Positions 19,722 through 29,680 of a stretch of DNA of 64,000 bases are shown in pieces. Within the stretch, counting starts at the first letter, position 1; every line of letters starts with the position of its first letter. Origin of the DNA: Salinicola halimionae (GTDB taxonomy: Bacteria > Pseudomonadota > Gammaproteobacteria > Pseudomonadales > Halomonadaceae); assembly GCF_003206065.1 (NCBI RefSeq), contig NZ_PZJQ01000004.1, positions 1 through 64,000 of the forward strand, written 5' to 3'. A program made the position numbers and the translations under genes. The notes below the pieces were generated by a model. That model was not told the origin of the DNA. It searched no databases and was given only the letters and a program-made list of their open reading frames with translations.

Positions 19722-19778
19722 GCCCGGGTCGTCGCGCTCAGGCGATCCCGATCCGCCCGATCCCCTCAGGAGGCTGTC

Positions 19779-20213
19779 ATGGACTGGGATCTACCTACCT
19801 CTTTCGTGATCGACATCCAGGTCGAGGCATCGAGCATCGATCATTACGCTCACGTCAACAACGCGGAATACCTACGCTGGGTCGAGCGTGCCAGCTGGGC
19901 CCACTCCCGCCATCTCGGGCTGAGCCTCGACGATTACCGAGCGCTCGATCGCGGCATGGTCGTCCATCGCCATGAACTGGATTACCTGGCGCCCGCTTTC
20001 GAAGGCGATCACCTCCAGCTTGCGACGTGGATCATCGCCTGTGACGGTCGCCTGACGCTGGAGCGCCGGTTCCAGCTATGCGACGTTGGAACTCGACGTA
20101 CTCTGCTTCGTGCACACACGCGTTTCGCCTGTATCGAACTCTCCAGCGGTCGGCCGAAACGAATGCCGTCTCGATTCATCGAGGTCTACGGCGATGCGGT
20201 GATTGCCGATTAG
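19779..20213 (+). CDS. Acyl-CoA thioesterase, 4-hydroxybenzoyl-CoA type
   Basis: A 144-residue single hotdog-fold protein. The active-site motif IDHYAHVNNAEYLRW, with its aspartate and histidine, is that of the YbgC/FadM group, which hydrolyse acyl-CoA thioesters in the cytoplasm. A perfect AGGAGG precedes the ATG at 19779. It follows the DUF2007 gene by 57 bases, possibly in one operon with rlmI. The true acyl substrate cannot be told from sequence. Confidence 0.87.
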   Translation: MDWDLPTSFVIDIQVEASSIDHYAHVNNAEYLRWVERASWAHSRHLGLSLDDYRALDRGMVVHRHELDYLAPAFEGDHLQLATWIIACDGRLTLERRFQLCDVGTRRTLLRAHTRFACIELSSGRPKRMPSRFIEVYGDAVIAD

Positions 20214-20373
20214 CGAATATTCCTGTCTTTTTCTTTAAATCCGGATATTCCTTTGAAGAGCGGGGTGCATTCGGGTGTTGTTCGTCTTTTGTTTGTGTCT
20301 ATCCCGTCTTTATTGCTGCTGTGCTGTAATTCTCTCGATCCTTCAATGACAACCAGCGATCGAGGAAATCATC

Positions 20374-21492
20374 ATGCATATCGGCGTGCCCAAGGAAATC
20401 AAGAACCATGAATACCGCGTCGCTCTGACACCGGGCGGCGTGCGCGAACTGGTGGCGCGAGGTCACCGCGTTTCGGTGCAGGTCGAGGCGGGCACCGGAT
20501 CCGGCTATGCGGACGATGTCTATCAGGAAGCGGGCGCCGAGATGATGAGCGACGTCGATGCGCTATGGGCAGTCACCGACCTGATTCTCAAGGTCAAGGA
20601 GCCTCAGGCGGAAGAAGTCGCCCGGCTGCGCCCGGAGCAGACACTGTTCACCTATCTTCATCTGGCCGCTGAAGAGCCGCTGACGCGAGGGCTGATCGAG
20701 AGTGGCGCGACTTGCATAGCCTACGAAACCATTACCGATGCGCTAGGCGGCTTGCCGCTGCTGGCGCCGATGAGTCGCGTCGCCGGGCGCATGGCCGTCC
20801 AGGCCGGGGCTCACAGTCTGGAAAAGGCGCAGGGTGGTGCCGGTATTCTGCTACCGGGCGTGCCCGGTGTGGCGCCGGCCAAGGTAACCGTCATTGGCGG
20901 TGGCGTGGTCGGCGAGAACGCTGCGCGCATGGCGCTGGGCCTAGGCGCCGAAGTGACGATCCTCGACAAGTCCTTGCCGCGTCTCGAGGTGCTTGATCAT
21001 CGCTACCAGGGCCAGATCCGTACGGTCTATTCGACCACCGAGACCCTGGAAACGGCCGTGCGCGAGTCGGACATGATCATCGGCGCGGTGCTGGTGCCCG
21101 GCGCGGCAGCCCCCAAGCTGATCAGCCGCGCCATGCTCGCCGACATGAAGCCGGGCAGCGTGCTGGTGGATGTGGCGATCGATCAGGGCGGCTGTTTCGA
21201 GACCAGCAAGCCGACCACCCATTCCGATCCCAGTTACGTGGTCGACGGTATCGTTCACTACTGCGTCGCCAATATGCCCGGCGCGGTGGCCCGCACCTCG
21301 ACCCAGGCTCTGACCAACGCGACGCTGCCGTTCGTGATCGCACTCGCCGACAAGGGCTGGAAGCAGGCGCTGGCCGACGACGCGCACTTCCTGGGTGGCC
21401 TCAACGTTCACGCCGGCCAGGTGACCTATGCCGCCGTGGGCGAGGCATTCGGGCTGGATGTGGTGTCTACCGAGCAGATTCTGAAAGCCTGA
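20374..21492 (+). CDS. ald: Alanine dehydrogenase
   Basis: A 372-residue NAD-dependent enzyme interconverting L-alanine and pyruvate plus ammonia. The start [20 protein letters not shown] is the family signature. The NAD site ([20 protein letters not shown]) is in the middle, and conserved [14 protein letters not shown] and [15 protein letters not shown] segments follow. Length matches Bacillus Ald (378). The upstream AT-rich gap (20214-20373) holds two copies of ATATTCCT 26 bases apart. No adjacent Lrp-type regulator is visible. Confidence 0.96.
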   Translation: MHIGVPKEIKNHEYRVALTPGGVRELVARGHRVSVQVEAGTGSGYADDVYQEAGAEMMSDVDALWAVTDLILKVKEPQAEEVARLRPEQTLFTYLHLAAEEPLTRGLIESGATCIAYETITDALGGLPLLAPMSRVAGRMAVQAGAHSLEKAQGGAGILLPGVPGVAPAKVTVIGGGVVGENAARMALGLGAEVTILDKSLPRLEVLDHRYQGQIRTVYSTTETLETAVRESDMIIGAVLVPGAAAPKLISRAMLADMKPGSVLVDVAIDQGGCFETSKPTTHSDPSYVVDGIVHYCVANMPGAVARTSTQALTNATLPFVIALADKGWKQALADDAHFLGGLNVHAGQVTYAAVGEAFGLDVVSTEQILKA

Positions 21493-21528
21493 GGCCGAGC
21501 GTTCTACCAAAGTGAGGTGTTCGCTATA

Positions 21529-21573
21529 GGGAAGGTGGCACGGTAAACTGCCCTCACTGCCACTTTCCCCTTT
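21529..21573 (+). terminator. Stem-loop between ald and trpS
   Basis: A 12-bp stem with one G-T wobble (GGGAAGGTGGCA at 21529-21540 with 21558-21569) and a 17-base loop, followed by CCTTT. It could end ald transcription or act in the trpS leader. The T run is poor, so a classical terminator is uncertain. Confidence 0.45.
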
Positions 21574-21602
21574 GCCATTCCTCTGACAGATTCGAAGACT
21601 CC

Positions 21603-22616
21603 ATGAGCAAGCGACGCGTTCTAACCGGCATCACCACCACGGGTACGCCGCATCTGGGCAACTATGTCGGCGCGATCAAGCCGGCCATCGCCGAGAGCCA
21701 GAATCCCGATGTCCAGTCCTACTATTTTCTCGCCGACCTGCACGCGCTGATCAAGTCACAGGATCCGCAACGCATTCAGCAGTCGCGTCTCGAGATCGCT
21801 GCCACCTGGCTGGCGCTGGGTCTGGATACCGACAATGCCATCTTCTATCGCCAGTCCGATATTCACGAGATCCCCGAGCTGACTTGGTTGCTTTCCTGCG
21901 TCTGCGCCAAGGGGCTGATGAATCGGGCGCATGCCTACAAGGCGGCGGTAGCGGACAACGAGGCCGCGGGTCAGAGTGATGCCGATCGCGGCGTTACCAT
22001 GGGCCTGTTCGGTTATCCGGTGTTGATGGCGGCCGACATTCTGATGTTCAACGCTCACAAGGTGCCGGTGGGGCGGGACCAGATTCAGCATATCGAGATG
22101 GCGCGCGATATGGCGGGGCGCTTCAACCATATCTACAAGGGCGATTATTTCACCCTGCCCGAGGCGATCGTCGACGAGAAGGTCGAGGTGCTGCGGGGCC
22201 TGGACGGCCGCAAGATGTCGAAAAGCTACGACAACACCATTCCGCTGTTCGTCAGCGAGAAGAAGCTGCTCAAGCTGGTACGCAAGATCAAGACCAACTC
22301 GCTGGAACCGGGCGAGCCCAAGGATCCGGATACCTGCACGTTGTTCCAGATCTACTCGGCCTTTGCCACGGCGGAAGAGAGCGCGGCCATGCGCCAACGC
22401 TACCAGGAAGGTATCGGCTGGGGTGACGCCAAGAACGAGGTGTTCGAATACCTCAACGCTCACCTGCGCGAGCCGCGCGAGCGCTACGAGGCGTTAATGA
22501 ACGATCCAGCTCATATCGAGCAGGTGCTGTTGAACGGAGCCGAGCGCGCGCGAGACGAAGCTAATACGCTGATGGAAAAATTGCGTATCGCGGTAGGGTT
22601 GGGCCGCTTTCAGTAG
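21603..22616 (+). CDS. trpS: Tryptophanyl-tRNA synthetase
   Basis: A 337-residue class Ic synthetase that charges tRNA-Trp. The HIGH-equivalent TPHLGN is at 15-20 and KMSKS at about 204-208. The segment [25 protein letters not shown] is typical of TrpS. Length is that of the E. coli enzyme (334). A strong terminator follows. No tryptophan-dependent leader was recognised, though a stem-loop precedes the gene. Confidence 0.97.
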   Translation: MSKRRVLTGITTTGTPHLGNYVGAIKPAIAESQNPDVQSYYFLADLHALIKSQDPQRIQQSRLEIAATWLALGLDTDNAIFYRQSDIHEIPELTWLLSCVCAKGLMNRAHAYKAAVADNEAAGQSDADRGVTMGLFGYPVLMAADILMFNAHKVPVGRDQIQHIEMARDMAGRFNHIYKGDYFTLPEAIVDEKVEVLRGLDGRKMSKSYDNTIPLFVSEKKLLKLVRKIKTNSLEPGEPKDPDTCTLFQIYSAFATAEESAAMRQRYQEGIGWGDAKNEVFEYLNAHLREPRERYEALMNDPAHIEQVLLNGAERARDEANTLMEKLRIAVGLGRFQ

Positions 22617-22633
22617 GCGTCCGTTCAAGCAGG

Positions 22634-22661
22634 AAAGCCGGCCATATGAGCCGGTTTTTTT
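22634..22661 (+). terminator. Terminator of trpS
   Basis: A 9-bp stem (AAAGCCGGC at 22634-22642 with 22650-22658, one G-T pair) runs into seven Ts (22655-22661). It lies 18 bases after the trpS stop. Confidence 0.85.
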
Positions 22662-22733
22662 GATAATGATTCATATATATAACTAAAGTGGCTAAATAAA
22701 GTCGTTTTTGTCGTTTTCGTATTCCCGACCAAA

Positions 22734-22765
22734 AGACTAAAGTATTGCCCATTCGATTTTAGTCT
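22734..22765 (+). promoter_or_regulatory. Inverted repeat operator candidate before the YeeE/YedE gene
   Basis: AGACTAAA (22734-22741) and TTTAGTCT (22758-22765) form a perfect 8-bp inverted repeat with a 16-base spacer, ending 16 bases before the start codon. A third ACTAAAG lies upstream at about 22682. The surrounding DNA is AT-rich. A dimeric regulator could bind here; its identity is unknown. Confidence 0.45.
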
Positions 22766-22781
22766 AAAGGGAGCTCTACTT

Positions 22782-23996
22782 ATGACGACTCTGACACGCA
22801 CGTCGCCACCGGGGATCGGTCGGCTGTCGCCGAAAGCCTGGATCGCGGCGATCTTGCTCGGGCTGGGATCACTGGGCGTCGGCCTGTCTTTTGGCGGCAA
22901 TCAGGGCTGGCTGATGCTGGTCGGTGGCGCGTTGGGTATCGTGCTCTATCATGCCTCGTTCGGGTTCACTTCTGCCTGGCGTGTGTTCATCACCGAGCGT
23001 CGCGGTCGCGGCTTGCGCGCGCAGATGGTGATGCTGGCGCTGGCGGTTGTGCTGTTCTTTCCGGCATTGGGGGCGGGGACATTGTTTGGCCACCCGGTGC
23101 AGGGTTTCGTTTCGCCGATCGGTGTTTCGGTGATCGTGGGCGCTTTTCTGTTTGGCGTGGGAATGCAATTGGGCGGCGGTTGCGCTTCGGGGACGCTGTT
23201 CACCGTGGGTGGCGGTAACGCCCGTATGCTGATCACGCTGCTGTTCTTCATCGTCGGTTCGGTAATCGGCACGGCGCATTTTGCCTGGTGGCAGAGCCTA
23301 CCGGCCTTCCAGCCGACCTCGATGATCGATCTGTTCGGCACCGGTGGCGGGATCGTCGCCAGCCTGGTGCTGTTCGCGGCGATCGCGGCATTGACCATCG
23401 CCATGGAGAAGCGTCGTCACGGTCAACTCGAGCAGACCTCATCGGTTTCGCCCGGCCCGGGACGCTGGCTCACGGGCCCCTGGCCGATACTTGCCGGTGC
23501 GGTCGGCCTGGCGCTGCTCAATTTCGTGACGCTGGCGCTGGCCGGTCGCCCGTGGGGGATTACCTCGGCGTTCGCGCTGTGGGGCGCCCAGGCATTTCAG
23601 GCCGTCGGCGGTGACGTTACCGGCTGGGGCTACTGGCAAAATCCGGGCCGCGCGGCCTCCCTCGACAGCAGCATCTTCAGTGACATCACCACCGTCATGA
23701 ATGTTGGCATCATTCTTGGTGCCGGGTTGGCGGCTTCACTGGCAGGGCGATTTGCGCCCAGCTTCCGAATTCCGCTGCGTTCTGTAGCGGCAGCGATAAT
23801 CGGCGGCCTGTTTCTGGGCTACGGCGCTCGTCTGGCCTTTGGCTGCAATATCGGGGCCTATTTCAGCGGCATCGCGTCCGGTAGTCTCCACGGCTGGCTA
23901 TGGCTGGTGGCGGCGTTCGCCGGCAACATGTTCGGCGTCAAACTGCGTCCGCTGTTCTTTCCTGGGCCAGCGAAACCGGTAGCGGCCAGCTGCTAA
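22782..23996 (+). CDS. YeeE/YedE family sulfur-compound transporter
   Basis: A 404-residue integral membrane protein with about ten hydrophobic segments in two similar halves. Each half carries a family cysteine motif: GGGCASGTLFT near the middle of the first and FGCNIGAYFSG near the end. In the characterised relative TsuA these cysteines relay thiosulfate across the inner membrane. There is no adjacent TusA-like gene or sulfur-cycle cluster, so the substrate here is inferred. The gene is flanked by terminators on both sides and stands alone, with its own AT-rich control region and an inverted repeat. A central hydrophilic loop (about residues 205-230) is rich in Arg, His and Ser. Confidence 0.88.
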   Translation: MTTLTRTSPPGIGRLSPKAWIAAILLGLGSLGVGLSFGGNQGWLMLVGGALGIVLYHASFGFTSAWRVFITERRGRGLRAQMVMLALAVVLFFPALGAGTLFGHPVQGFVSPIGVSVIVGAFLFGVGMQLGGGCASGTLFTVGGGNARMLITLLFFIVGSVIGTAHFAWWQSLPAFQPTSMIDLFGTGGGIVASLVLFAAIAALTIAMEKRRHGQLEQTSSVSPGPGRWLTGPWPILAGAVGLALLNFVTLALAGRPWGITSAFALWGAQAFQAVGGDVTGWGYWQNPGRAASLDSSIFSDITTVMNVGIILGAGLAASLAGRFAPSFRIPLRSVAAAIIGGLFLGYGARLAFGCNIGAYFSGIASGSLHGWLWLVAAFAGNMFGVKLRPLFFPGPAKPVAASC

Positions 23997-24017
23997 GAGC
24001 CGGCTGATATGGTGATG

Positions 24018-24041
24018 AAGCCCTGCTCAGGTGGGGCTTTC
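24018..24041 (+). terminator. Weak terminator after the YeeE/YedE gene
   Basis: A 6-bp stem (AAGCCC at 24018-24023 with GGGCTT at 24034-24039) is followed by a single T. It lies 22 bases after the stop. The short T run makes it a weak candidate. Confidence 0.4.
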
Positions 24042-24274
24042 GGTTGCCGGCTGAGTCTTTTGGCAAGGGTTCTCACGGCAGGCATGCCATTAACCGCCGC
24101 AGATGGCATACTGTTCGACCCTCGGCCAGCCATGGGTTGTCCGGGCGTCCGTTCGGTTGCGTGGCAACCGCGTGGGCGATAACGACAATGCGCCATCGGG
24201 CCTGCACCAACGACCGGTGAGCTCGCCCGGCCGACAGGCGCGTTTCATTCGTTGGTTACCGCGAGAGTCGATTC

Positions 24275-25957
24275 ATGTCCGATCACGCCAAGCGCCCGCT
24301 CTACATCCCTTACGCTGGACCGTCGCTGCTGGAAACACCGCTGCTCAACAAGGGCAGCGCCTTTACCAGTGAAGAACGTATCGAGTTCAACCTGGTGGGT
24401 CTGCTGCCGCAGAACGTCGAGAGCATCGAAGAGCAGCTCGAACGCGCCTATCACCAGTACACGCTGTGTCAGAACAATCTCGACAAGCACATCTATCTGC
24501 GGGCGATCCAGGACGATAACGAGACGCTGTTCTTCCGCCTGTTGGAAGAGCATCTCGAAGAGATGCTGCCGATCATCTATACCCCGACAGTGGGAGAGGC
24601 GTGCGAAGAGTTCTCCAATATCTATCGCAATCACCGTGGGCTGTTCATCTCGTATCCCGACCGTCACCGCATGGAAGACATCCTGCGCAGCGCCACCAAG
24701 GACAAGGTCCGGGTGATCGTGGTGACCGACGGTGAGCGTATCCTTGGCCTGGGCGATCAGGGCATTGGTGGCATGGGCATTCCCATCGGCAAGCTCTCGC
24801 TCTATACCGCCTGCGGCGGTATCAGCCCAGCCTACACGCTGCCGATCACGCTGGACGTGGGCACCAACAACCAGAAGTTGCTCGATGATCCGATGTACAT
24901 GGGGTGGCGTCACAAGCGCGTGTCGCCGGACGAGTACGCGGAGTTCATTACTCTGTTCATGGAGGCGCTGAAGGCTCGCTGGCCGAATGTGTTGCTGCAG
25001 TTCGAGGACTTCGCGCTGACCAACGCCATGCCGCTGCTGGAGCGCTATCGCGACGAGCTGTGCTGCTTCAACGACGATATCCAGGGCACGGCCTCGGTGG
25101 TAGTCGCCACGCTGCTGGCCTCGTGCAAGGCCAAGAACGTCAAGCTTAGCGAGCAGACGATCACCTTCGCGGGGGCCGGTTCCGCCGGTTGCGGCATCGC
25201 CGAGCAGATCGTGATCGCGATGACCCGTGAGGGACTTTCTGAAGCCGAAGCACGCCAGCGGATCTTCATGGTCGACAAGGACGGTCTGCTGACCACCGAC
25301 ATGGAAGGGCTGCACAGTTTCCAGCAGCGTCTCGCCCATGATCCCGCCGCGCTGGATTTCGATAGCGACGTTCGCCTGCTGATCGATGTGATTCGTAATG
25401 CCAAGCCGACGATTCTGATTGGTGTTTCCGGTCAGCGGGGGCTGTTCACCGAAGAGGTGATCAAGACCCTCAATGCCAACTGCAAGAATCCGTTGATCAT
25501 GCCGCTGTCGAACCCGACTTCCAAGGTCGAGGCAGTGCCGCAGGACGTGCTCGAGTGGACCAATGGTCAGGCGATGGTCGCCACCGGCAGTCCGTTTCCG
25601 CCGGTGGAGATCAACGGCCGCAAGATCCCCATCGCGCAGTGCAACAACTCCTATATCTTCCCGGGCATCGGGCTGGGCGTGATTGCCGCGAACGCGACGC
25701 GCGTCACCGACAACATGCTGATGGCGGCATCCAATGCGCTCGCCGACAGTGCGCCGATCGTCAAGACCGGGGAGGGCGCGCTGCTGCCCGCACTGGGCGA
25801 TATCCGCGAGATCAGTCAGGCGATTGCCTTCGCTGTCGGCAAGCAGGCCCAAACCGACAGTGTCGCGCTCTCGTCCAGCGATGAGGTGCTGTGGGACGCG
25901 ATCCACGGCCACTTCTGGTATCCGCGTTATCGGCAGTATCGTCGCCGCTCGATCTGA
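24275..25957 (+). CDS. maeA: NAD-dependent malic enzyme
   Basis: A 560-residue enzyme converting L-malate to pyruvate, CO2 and NADH. The malate-binding [10 protein letters not shown] is at 101-110, the metal-binding [13 protein letters not shown] and [10 protein letters not shown] segments are near the middle, and the NAD fold ([17 protein letters not shown]) begins at about 300. Length equals E. coli MaeA/SfcA (565), the short NAD type rather than the phosphotransacetylase-fused MaeB. It stands alone between terminators. The 278-base upstream gap shows no clear promoter. Confidence 0.95.
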   Translation: MSDHAKRPLYIPYAGPSLLETPLLNKGSAFTSEERIEFNLVGLLPQNVESIEEQLERAYHQYTLCQNNLDKHIYLRAIQDDNETLFFRLLEEHLEEMLPIIYTPTVGEACEEFSNIYRNHRGLFISYPDRHRMEDILRSATKDKVRVIVVTDGERILGLGDQGIGGMGIPIGKLSLYTACGGISPAYTLPITLDVGTNNQKLLDDPMYMGWRHKRVSPDEYAEFITLFMEALKARWPNVLLQFEDFALTNAMPLLERYRDELCCFNDDIQGTASVVVATLLASCKAKNVKLSEQTITFAGAGSAGCGIAEQIVIAMTREGLSEAEARQRIFMVDKDGLLTTDMEGLHSFQQRLAHDPAALDFDSDVRLLIDVIRNAKPTILIGVSGQRGLFTEEVIKTLNANCKNPLIMPLSNPTSKVEAVPQDVLEWTNGQAMVATGSPFPPVEINGRKIPIAQCNNSYIFPGIGLGVIAANATRVTDNMLMAASNALADSAPIVKTGEGALLPALGDIREISQAIAFAVGKQAQTDSVALSSSDEVLWDAIHGHFWYPRYRQYRRRSI

Positions 25958-25977
25958 TCGATCCTCAATGAGTCACG

Positions 25978-26006
25978 ACAAGCCCCGCCAAGTGCGGGGC
26001 TTGTTC
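25978..26006 (+). terminator. Terminator of maeA
   Basis: An 11-bp perfect stem (ACAAGCCCCGC at 25978-25988 with 25994-26004) with a 5-base loop, starting 21 bases after the maeA stop. The T run is short. Confidence 0.75.
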
Positions 26007-26110
26007 GTATTTGGCCCCCGCCGACTGATTTCAGCTCGATAGTATTTCTACCGAGTTTGAATCCCGCTGCATAACGACGCCTCCGGAATAGCACTGAACG
26101 CGGGTACGAT

Positions 26111-26182
26111 GAATCGGGTTTTGCGACATGGATGTCGCAAAAGGCGCGTTGGGCAGGATGCCCTTTTGCGCCGACCCGAATT
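26111..26182. repeat. Three-way-junction inverted-repeat element
   Basis: An outer stem (26111-26119 GAATCGGGT with 26174-26182, one extra T) encloses two hairpins. The first is a perfect 11-bp palindrome around TTTTGCGACAT (26119-26142, 2-base loop). The second has nested stems GGCGC/GCGCC (26143-26147, 26068-equivalent arm at 26168-26172) and GGGCA/TGCCC (26051-equivalent arm at 26151-26155, with 26159-26163). The fold resembles dispersed palindromic elements or an RNA multi-helix junction. No second copy was noticed in this window. Confidence 0.6.
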
Positions 26183-26236
26183 CGGCGTTACCGCTTTCAG
26201 GGTTTCGTTATTACGCGGCGTCAATAAGGGGAGTGT

Positions 26237-26252
26237 GAGGGGCTTGCCCCTC
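26237..26252. repeat. Short perfect hairpin
   Basis: GAGGGGC and GCCCCTC pair across a 2-base loop, 55 bases after the junction element. It may belong to the same inserted sequence. There is no T run, so it is not a terminator. Confidence 0.5.
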
Positions 26253-26299
26253 GCGCCCATGACCGGAAGGTAGGTTAATGCCTGCTCAGTGGTAAACGC

Positions 26300-26320
26300 G
26301 GCGGCATGAAATGAGCCGCC
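26300..26320. repeat. GGCGGC/GCCGCC hairpin
   Basis: A 6-bp stem with a 9-base loop in the maeA-acnA gap. It lacks a T run on either strand; role unknown. Confidence 0.4.
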
Positions 26321-26345
26321 CCATCAGGTTGGAACAGAAGCCACG

Positions 26346-26386
26346 AAAAAGCCCCACCGATCCGTGGGGCTTGATCGGTGGGGCTT
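26346..26386 (-). terminator. Terminator of acnA with nested alternative stems
   Basis: Read leftward, a stem GTGGGGCTT/AAGCCCCAC (26349-26357 with 26364-26372) ends in five Ts (26350-26346). An alternative, longer 14-bp perfect stem pairs 26349-26362 with 26373-26386. The two stems share an arm and so exclude each other. It lies about 45 bases past the acnA stop. Confidence 0.75.
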
Positions 26387-26428
26387 CGTTGGTGGCATTC
26401 AACGCCATTCAATCGACGCGATAGGCGT

Positions 26429-29191
26429 TTACAGCATGCTGCGCAGTACGTAGTGGAGGATGCCGCCGTGACGGTAGTACTCCAGCTCGTTGGCGGTATC
26501 GATGCGGCATAGCGCGTCGATCGTTTTCTCGCCCTTGTCGGAAGCGATGGTCACCTTGACCGTGCTGCCTGGTGCGAGATCCTTCAAGCCTTCGATAGAT
26601 ATCGTTTCATCACCGGTGAGGCCGAGCGTCTCGCGGCTCTCGCCCTCTGGGAACTGCAACGGCAGCACGCCCATGCCGATCAGGTTGGAGCGGTGGATGC
26701 GCTCGTAGGATTCGGTAACGACGGCGCGCACGCCGAGCAGACGAGTGCCCTTGGCTGCCCAGTCACGTGAGGAACCGGTGCCGTACTCCTTGCCAGCGAT
26801 GACCACCAGGGGAGTATCGTCCTCGGCGTACTTCATCGCCGCGTCATAGATCGACATCTGCTCGCCGCTGGGCACGTGACGCGTGTAGCCTCCTTCGACG
26901 TTTTCCAGCATCTCGTTGCGGATACGCACGTTGGCGAAGGTACCGCGCATCATCACTTCGTGATTGCCGCGACGCGAGCCGTAGGAGTTGAAATCTTTCA
27001 CCGCCACGCCATGCTCCTGCAGGTACTTGCCTGCGGGGCTGTCCGGCTTGATCGATCCGGCCGGCGAGATGTGGTCGGTGGTGACGGAATCGCCGAGCTT
27101 GGCAAGAACGCGTGCGTTCTTGACGTCCTCGACCGGCTTCGGCTCCTTCTCCATGCCCTCGAAGAACGGCGGGTGCTGGATATAGGTGGAGTCCTTGGAC
27201 CAGGCGTAGACTTCGCTTTCCGGAAACTCGATCGACTGCCAGATCTCGTCGCCGTCGAAGACTTCGGCGTACTCCTTGCGGTACATCTCGGTCTTGACCT
27301 TCTCGACCGCTTCGGCGATCTCGGCCTGGGAAGGCCAGATGTCCTTCAGGTATACGTCGTTACCCTGCTGATCCTTGCCCAGCGGCTCCTTGGTCAAGTC
27401 CCGACGGACGTTGCCGGCCAGGGCATAGGCGACGACCAGGGGCGGCGACGCCAGCCAGTTGGTTTTCACCAGCGGGTGCACGCGGCCTTCGAAGTTGCGG
27501 TTGCCGGAGAGCACCGAGGCAACGGTCAGATCGCCGCTGTTGACGGCCTTTTCGATCGGCTCCGGCAGCGGGCCGGAGTTGCCGATACAGGTCGTGCAGC
27601 CGTAACCCACCAGATTGAAGCCCAGCGCGTCGAGATCGTCCTGCACGCCACCGGCGGCCAGGTAATCGGTGACGACCTTGGAACCGGGCGCCAGCGAGGT
27701 CTTGACCCACGGCTTGGTCGTCAGCCCTTTTTCGTGTGCCTTGCGTGCCAGCAGACCAGCGGCCATCATCACGCTGGGGTTGGAGGTGTTGGTACAGGAC
27801 GTGATCGCGGCGATCACTACAGCACCATGATTGAGAGAGAACGTTTCGCCCTCGTACTCGACTTCCTGGCTATCGCCAGTGCGGTAATCGCTTCCTGACC
27901 GATAGTTTTCGCCGTCGGCGGGCGGGGCGCCAACGGCGGTATCGCCACCCTCAGACATCCACTTGCCTTGCTCTTCGGCCGAGGCATCCGGCTTGCTGCC
28001 GTTCATCAGTCCCTCGAAGGTGGACTTCAGATCGGTCAGGGCGACACGGTCCTGCGGGCGCTTGGGGCCGGCCAGAGACGCTTCGACTTCGCCCATGTCC
28101 AGGTGAAGGGCATCGGTGAAGGTTGGCTCGGCACCCGGCTGACGCCACAGGCCCTGCGCCTGGGTATAAGCCTTGACCAGCTCGATCTGATCTTCTTCGC
28201 GACCGGTCAGGCGCAGGTAGTTGAGCGTTTCTTCATCGACCGGGAAGAAGCCACAGGTGGCGCCGTATTCCGGTGCCATGTTGGCAATGGTCGCGCGATC
28301 GGCCAGCGGCAGGTCGTCGAGGCCGTCGCCGTAGAATTCGACGAACTTGCCTACTACACCCTGTTTACGCAGCATCTGGGTAACGGTCAGCACCAGGTCG
28401 GTCGCCGTGATGCCTTCCTTCAGCTTGCCGGTCAGCTTGAAGCCGACCACTTCCGGGATCAGCATCGAAACCGGCTGACCCAGCATCGCCGCTTCGGCTT
28501 CGATACCGCCCACGCCCCAGCCGAGAATGCCCAGGCCGTTGATCATGGTGGTGTGGGAATCGGTACCGACCAGCGTGTCCGGGAAGGCGTAGGTCTTGCC
28601 ATCGACTTCCTTGGTCCACACCGTCTTGCCGAGATATTCCAGATTGACCTGGTGGCAGATGCCGGTGCCCGGCGGTACGACGCGGAAATTATCGAACGCG
28701 TTCTGACCCCAGCGCAGAAACTCGTAGCGCTCGAGGTTGCGTTCCATCTCCATCGCGACGTTATCCTTGAACGCGGACGCATCACCGAAGTGATCGACCA
28801 TCACCGAGTGGTCGATGACCAGATCCACCGGTGAAAGCGGATTGATGCGCTCTGCCTTGGCGCCCAATTTCTTGACTGCGTCCCGCATCGCGGCCAGGTC
28901 GACGACGCCGGGAACGCCGGTGAAGTCCTGCATCAGGACGCGTGCCGGTCGATAGCCGATCTCACGGGTCGACTTGCCTTCCTTGAGCCAGTCGGCCAGC
29001 GCCTGAATGTCGTCTTCCGCCACGGTCGGATCGTCGGCGTAGCGCAGCTGGTTCTCCAGCAGCACCTTGAGTGTCATCGGCAGCTTGTCGATATTGCCGA
29101 GCGTCTCGGCAGCCTTGGGCAAACTGTAATAGTGAAAGGTCGTACCTTTGACGTCGAGCGTCGCTAGCGTATGACTCGGGGATGTAGACAT
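26429..29191 (-). CDS. acnA: Aconitate hydratase A
   Basis: A 920-residue [4Fe-4S] enzyme of the citric acid cycle isomerising citrate and isocitrate. Cluster cysteines are in [10 protein letters not shown] (about residue 460) and in [10 protein letters not shown] (about 530). Substrate segments such as [20 protein letters not shown] and the C-terminal swivel-domain [10 protein letters not shown] are intact. I chose the ATG at 29191, with GAGGAG nine bases upstream; the frame runs 61 codons further without protein-like sequence. It is longer than E. coli AcnA (891), mainly through an acidic insert of about 40 residues before [12 protein letters not shown] promoter and palindromic operator lie about 250 bases upstream. 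Confidence 0.96.
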   Translation of the reverse strand: MSTSPSHTLATLDVKGTTFHYYSLPKAAETLGNIDKLPMTLKVLLENQLRYADDPTVAEDDIQALADWLKEGKSTREIGYRPARVLMQDFTGVPGVVDLAAMRDAVKKLGAKAERINPLSPVDLVIDHSVMVDHFGDASAFKDNVAMEMERNLERYEFLRWGQNAFDNFRVVPPGTGICHQVNLEYLGKTVWTKEVDGKTYAFPDTLVGTDSHTTMINGLGILGWGVGGIEAEAAMLGQPVSMLIPEVVGFKLTGKLKEGITATDLVLTVTQMLRKQGVVGKFVEFYGDGLDDLPLADRATIANMAPEYGATCGFFPVDEETLNYLRLTGREEDQIELVKAYTQAQGLWRQPGAEPTFTDALHLDMGEVEASLAGPKRPQDRVALTDLKSTFEGLMNGSKPDASAEEQGKWMSEGGDTAVGAPPADGENYRSGSDYRTGDSQEVEYEGETFSLNHGAVVIAAITSCTNTSNPSVMMAAGLLARKAHEKGLTTKPWVKTSLAPGSKVVTDYLAAGGVQDDLDALGFNLVGYGCTTCIGNSGPLPEPIEKAVNSGDLTVASVLSGNRNFEGRVHPLVKTNWLASPPLVVAYALAGNVRRDLTKEPLGKDQQGNDVYLKDIWPSQAEIAEAVEKVKTEMYRKEYAEVFDGDEIWQSIEFPESEVYAWSKDSTYIQHPPFFEGMEKEPKPVEDVKNARVLAKLGDSVTTDHISPAGSIKPDSPAGKYLQEHGVAVKDFNSYGSRRGNHEVMMRGTFANVRIRNEMLENVEGGYTRHVPSGEQMSIYDAAMKYAEDDTPLVVIAGKEYGTGSSRDWAAKGTRLLGVRAVVTESYERIHRSNLIGMGVLPLQFPEGESRETLGLTGDETISIEGLKDLAPGSTVKVTIASDKGEKTIDALCRIDTANELEYYRHGGILHYVLRSML

Positions 29192-29438
29192 TGCGGTGAT
29201 CCTCCTCATGGCGGCTGTTGGCCTCGATGCGTGATGCCAGCGAGCCTGTCCGGTTCCTTGGCGACGATTCGGCAGCGTTGCCGACCGTCTGTCGATGGGG
29301 TGTCTGTGCACCGCTCTTGTGTTGGGTGTCGGCCGATCTGCTTCGCCGTATCTCGCGACATCACTCGGTGCCAACCGGCGATCCGGCGACCATCATCGAA
29401 CATAGCCGTCATCGAGCACGACGGCAGGACGAAACAGG

Positions 29439-29448
29439 TTGTCGACAA
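29439..29448 (-). promoter_or_regulatory. TTGTCGACAA operator candidate for acnA
   Basis: A perfect 10-base palindrome sits three bases after the acnA -10 element, at the expected transcription start. Its half-sites TTGTC/GACAA are those of FCD-type GntR regulators, some of which control propionate/methylcitrate and aconitase genes. A repressor bound here would block initiation. The regulator is not in this window unless it is the GntR at 14612. Confidence 0.5.
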
Positions 29449-29450
29449 TA

Positions 29451-29479
29451 ATCATGGGTACAATAACACGCATTTTCAA
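29451..29479 (-). promoter_or_regulatory. Sigma-70 promoter of acnA
   Basis: Read leftward, -35 TTGAAA (29479-29474) and -10 CATGAT (29456-29451) are 17 bases apart. The spacing is ideal and each hexamer matches at four or more positions. It points at acnA and leaves a leader of about 245 bases. Confidence 0.6.
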
Positions 29480-29680
29480 TCGGATGCTTCGCGACTATCG
29501 TCCGGTGCGACCTTGAAAGCGCCTGCCATCGCCTCCAGTTTCAGCGTAGTTCGTGGCCGTGGATTTTGCCGAGCTGCTCTGCCGAAGGGCTCCGCCAATG
29601 GAGCTTGCCGAAACACGCTGTCAAAGTTCGGGCCGTAAAAGCTTGTTACCGGAAATTATCCGCATCGCGGGAGGCAACGC

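Larger units (their letters stand above)
25958..26428. other. Structured intergenic region between maeA and acnA
   Basis: The 471 bases between these convergent genes hold no believable gene but are unusually rich in secondary structure. They contain the maeA terminator (25978-26006), a three-way-junction inverted repeat (26111-26182), two further hairpins (26237-26252 and 26300-26320) and the acnA terminator (26346-26386). The middle looks like a non-coding repeat insertion. Confidence 0.6.
29192..29680. other. acnA upstream region
   Basis: The 489 bases between the divergent acnA and the CPxCG gene carry no supported ORF. The acnA promoter and a TTGTCGACAA palindrome sit at 29439-29479, leaving a long leader of about 245 bases before the acnA start. 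The rest shows no recognisable motif to me. Confidence 0.5.

Noticed and set aside
24245-25912. A 555-codon open frame on the minus strand opposite maeA
   Set aside because: It has no recognisable protein features and is an antisense shadow of maeA codon bias; GC-rich genes produce such frames.
26048-26260. Small open frames through the structured maeA-acnA gap
   Set aside because: They run through inverted repeats on both strands without a good ribosome site; a non-coding structured element explains the sequence better.
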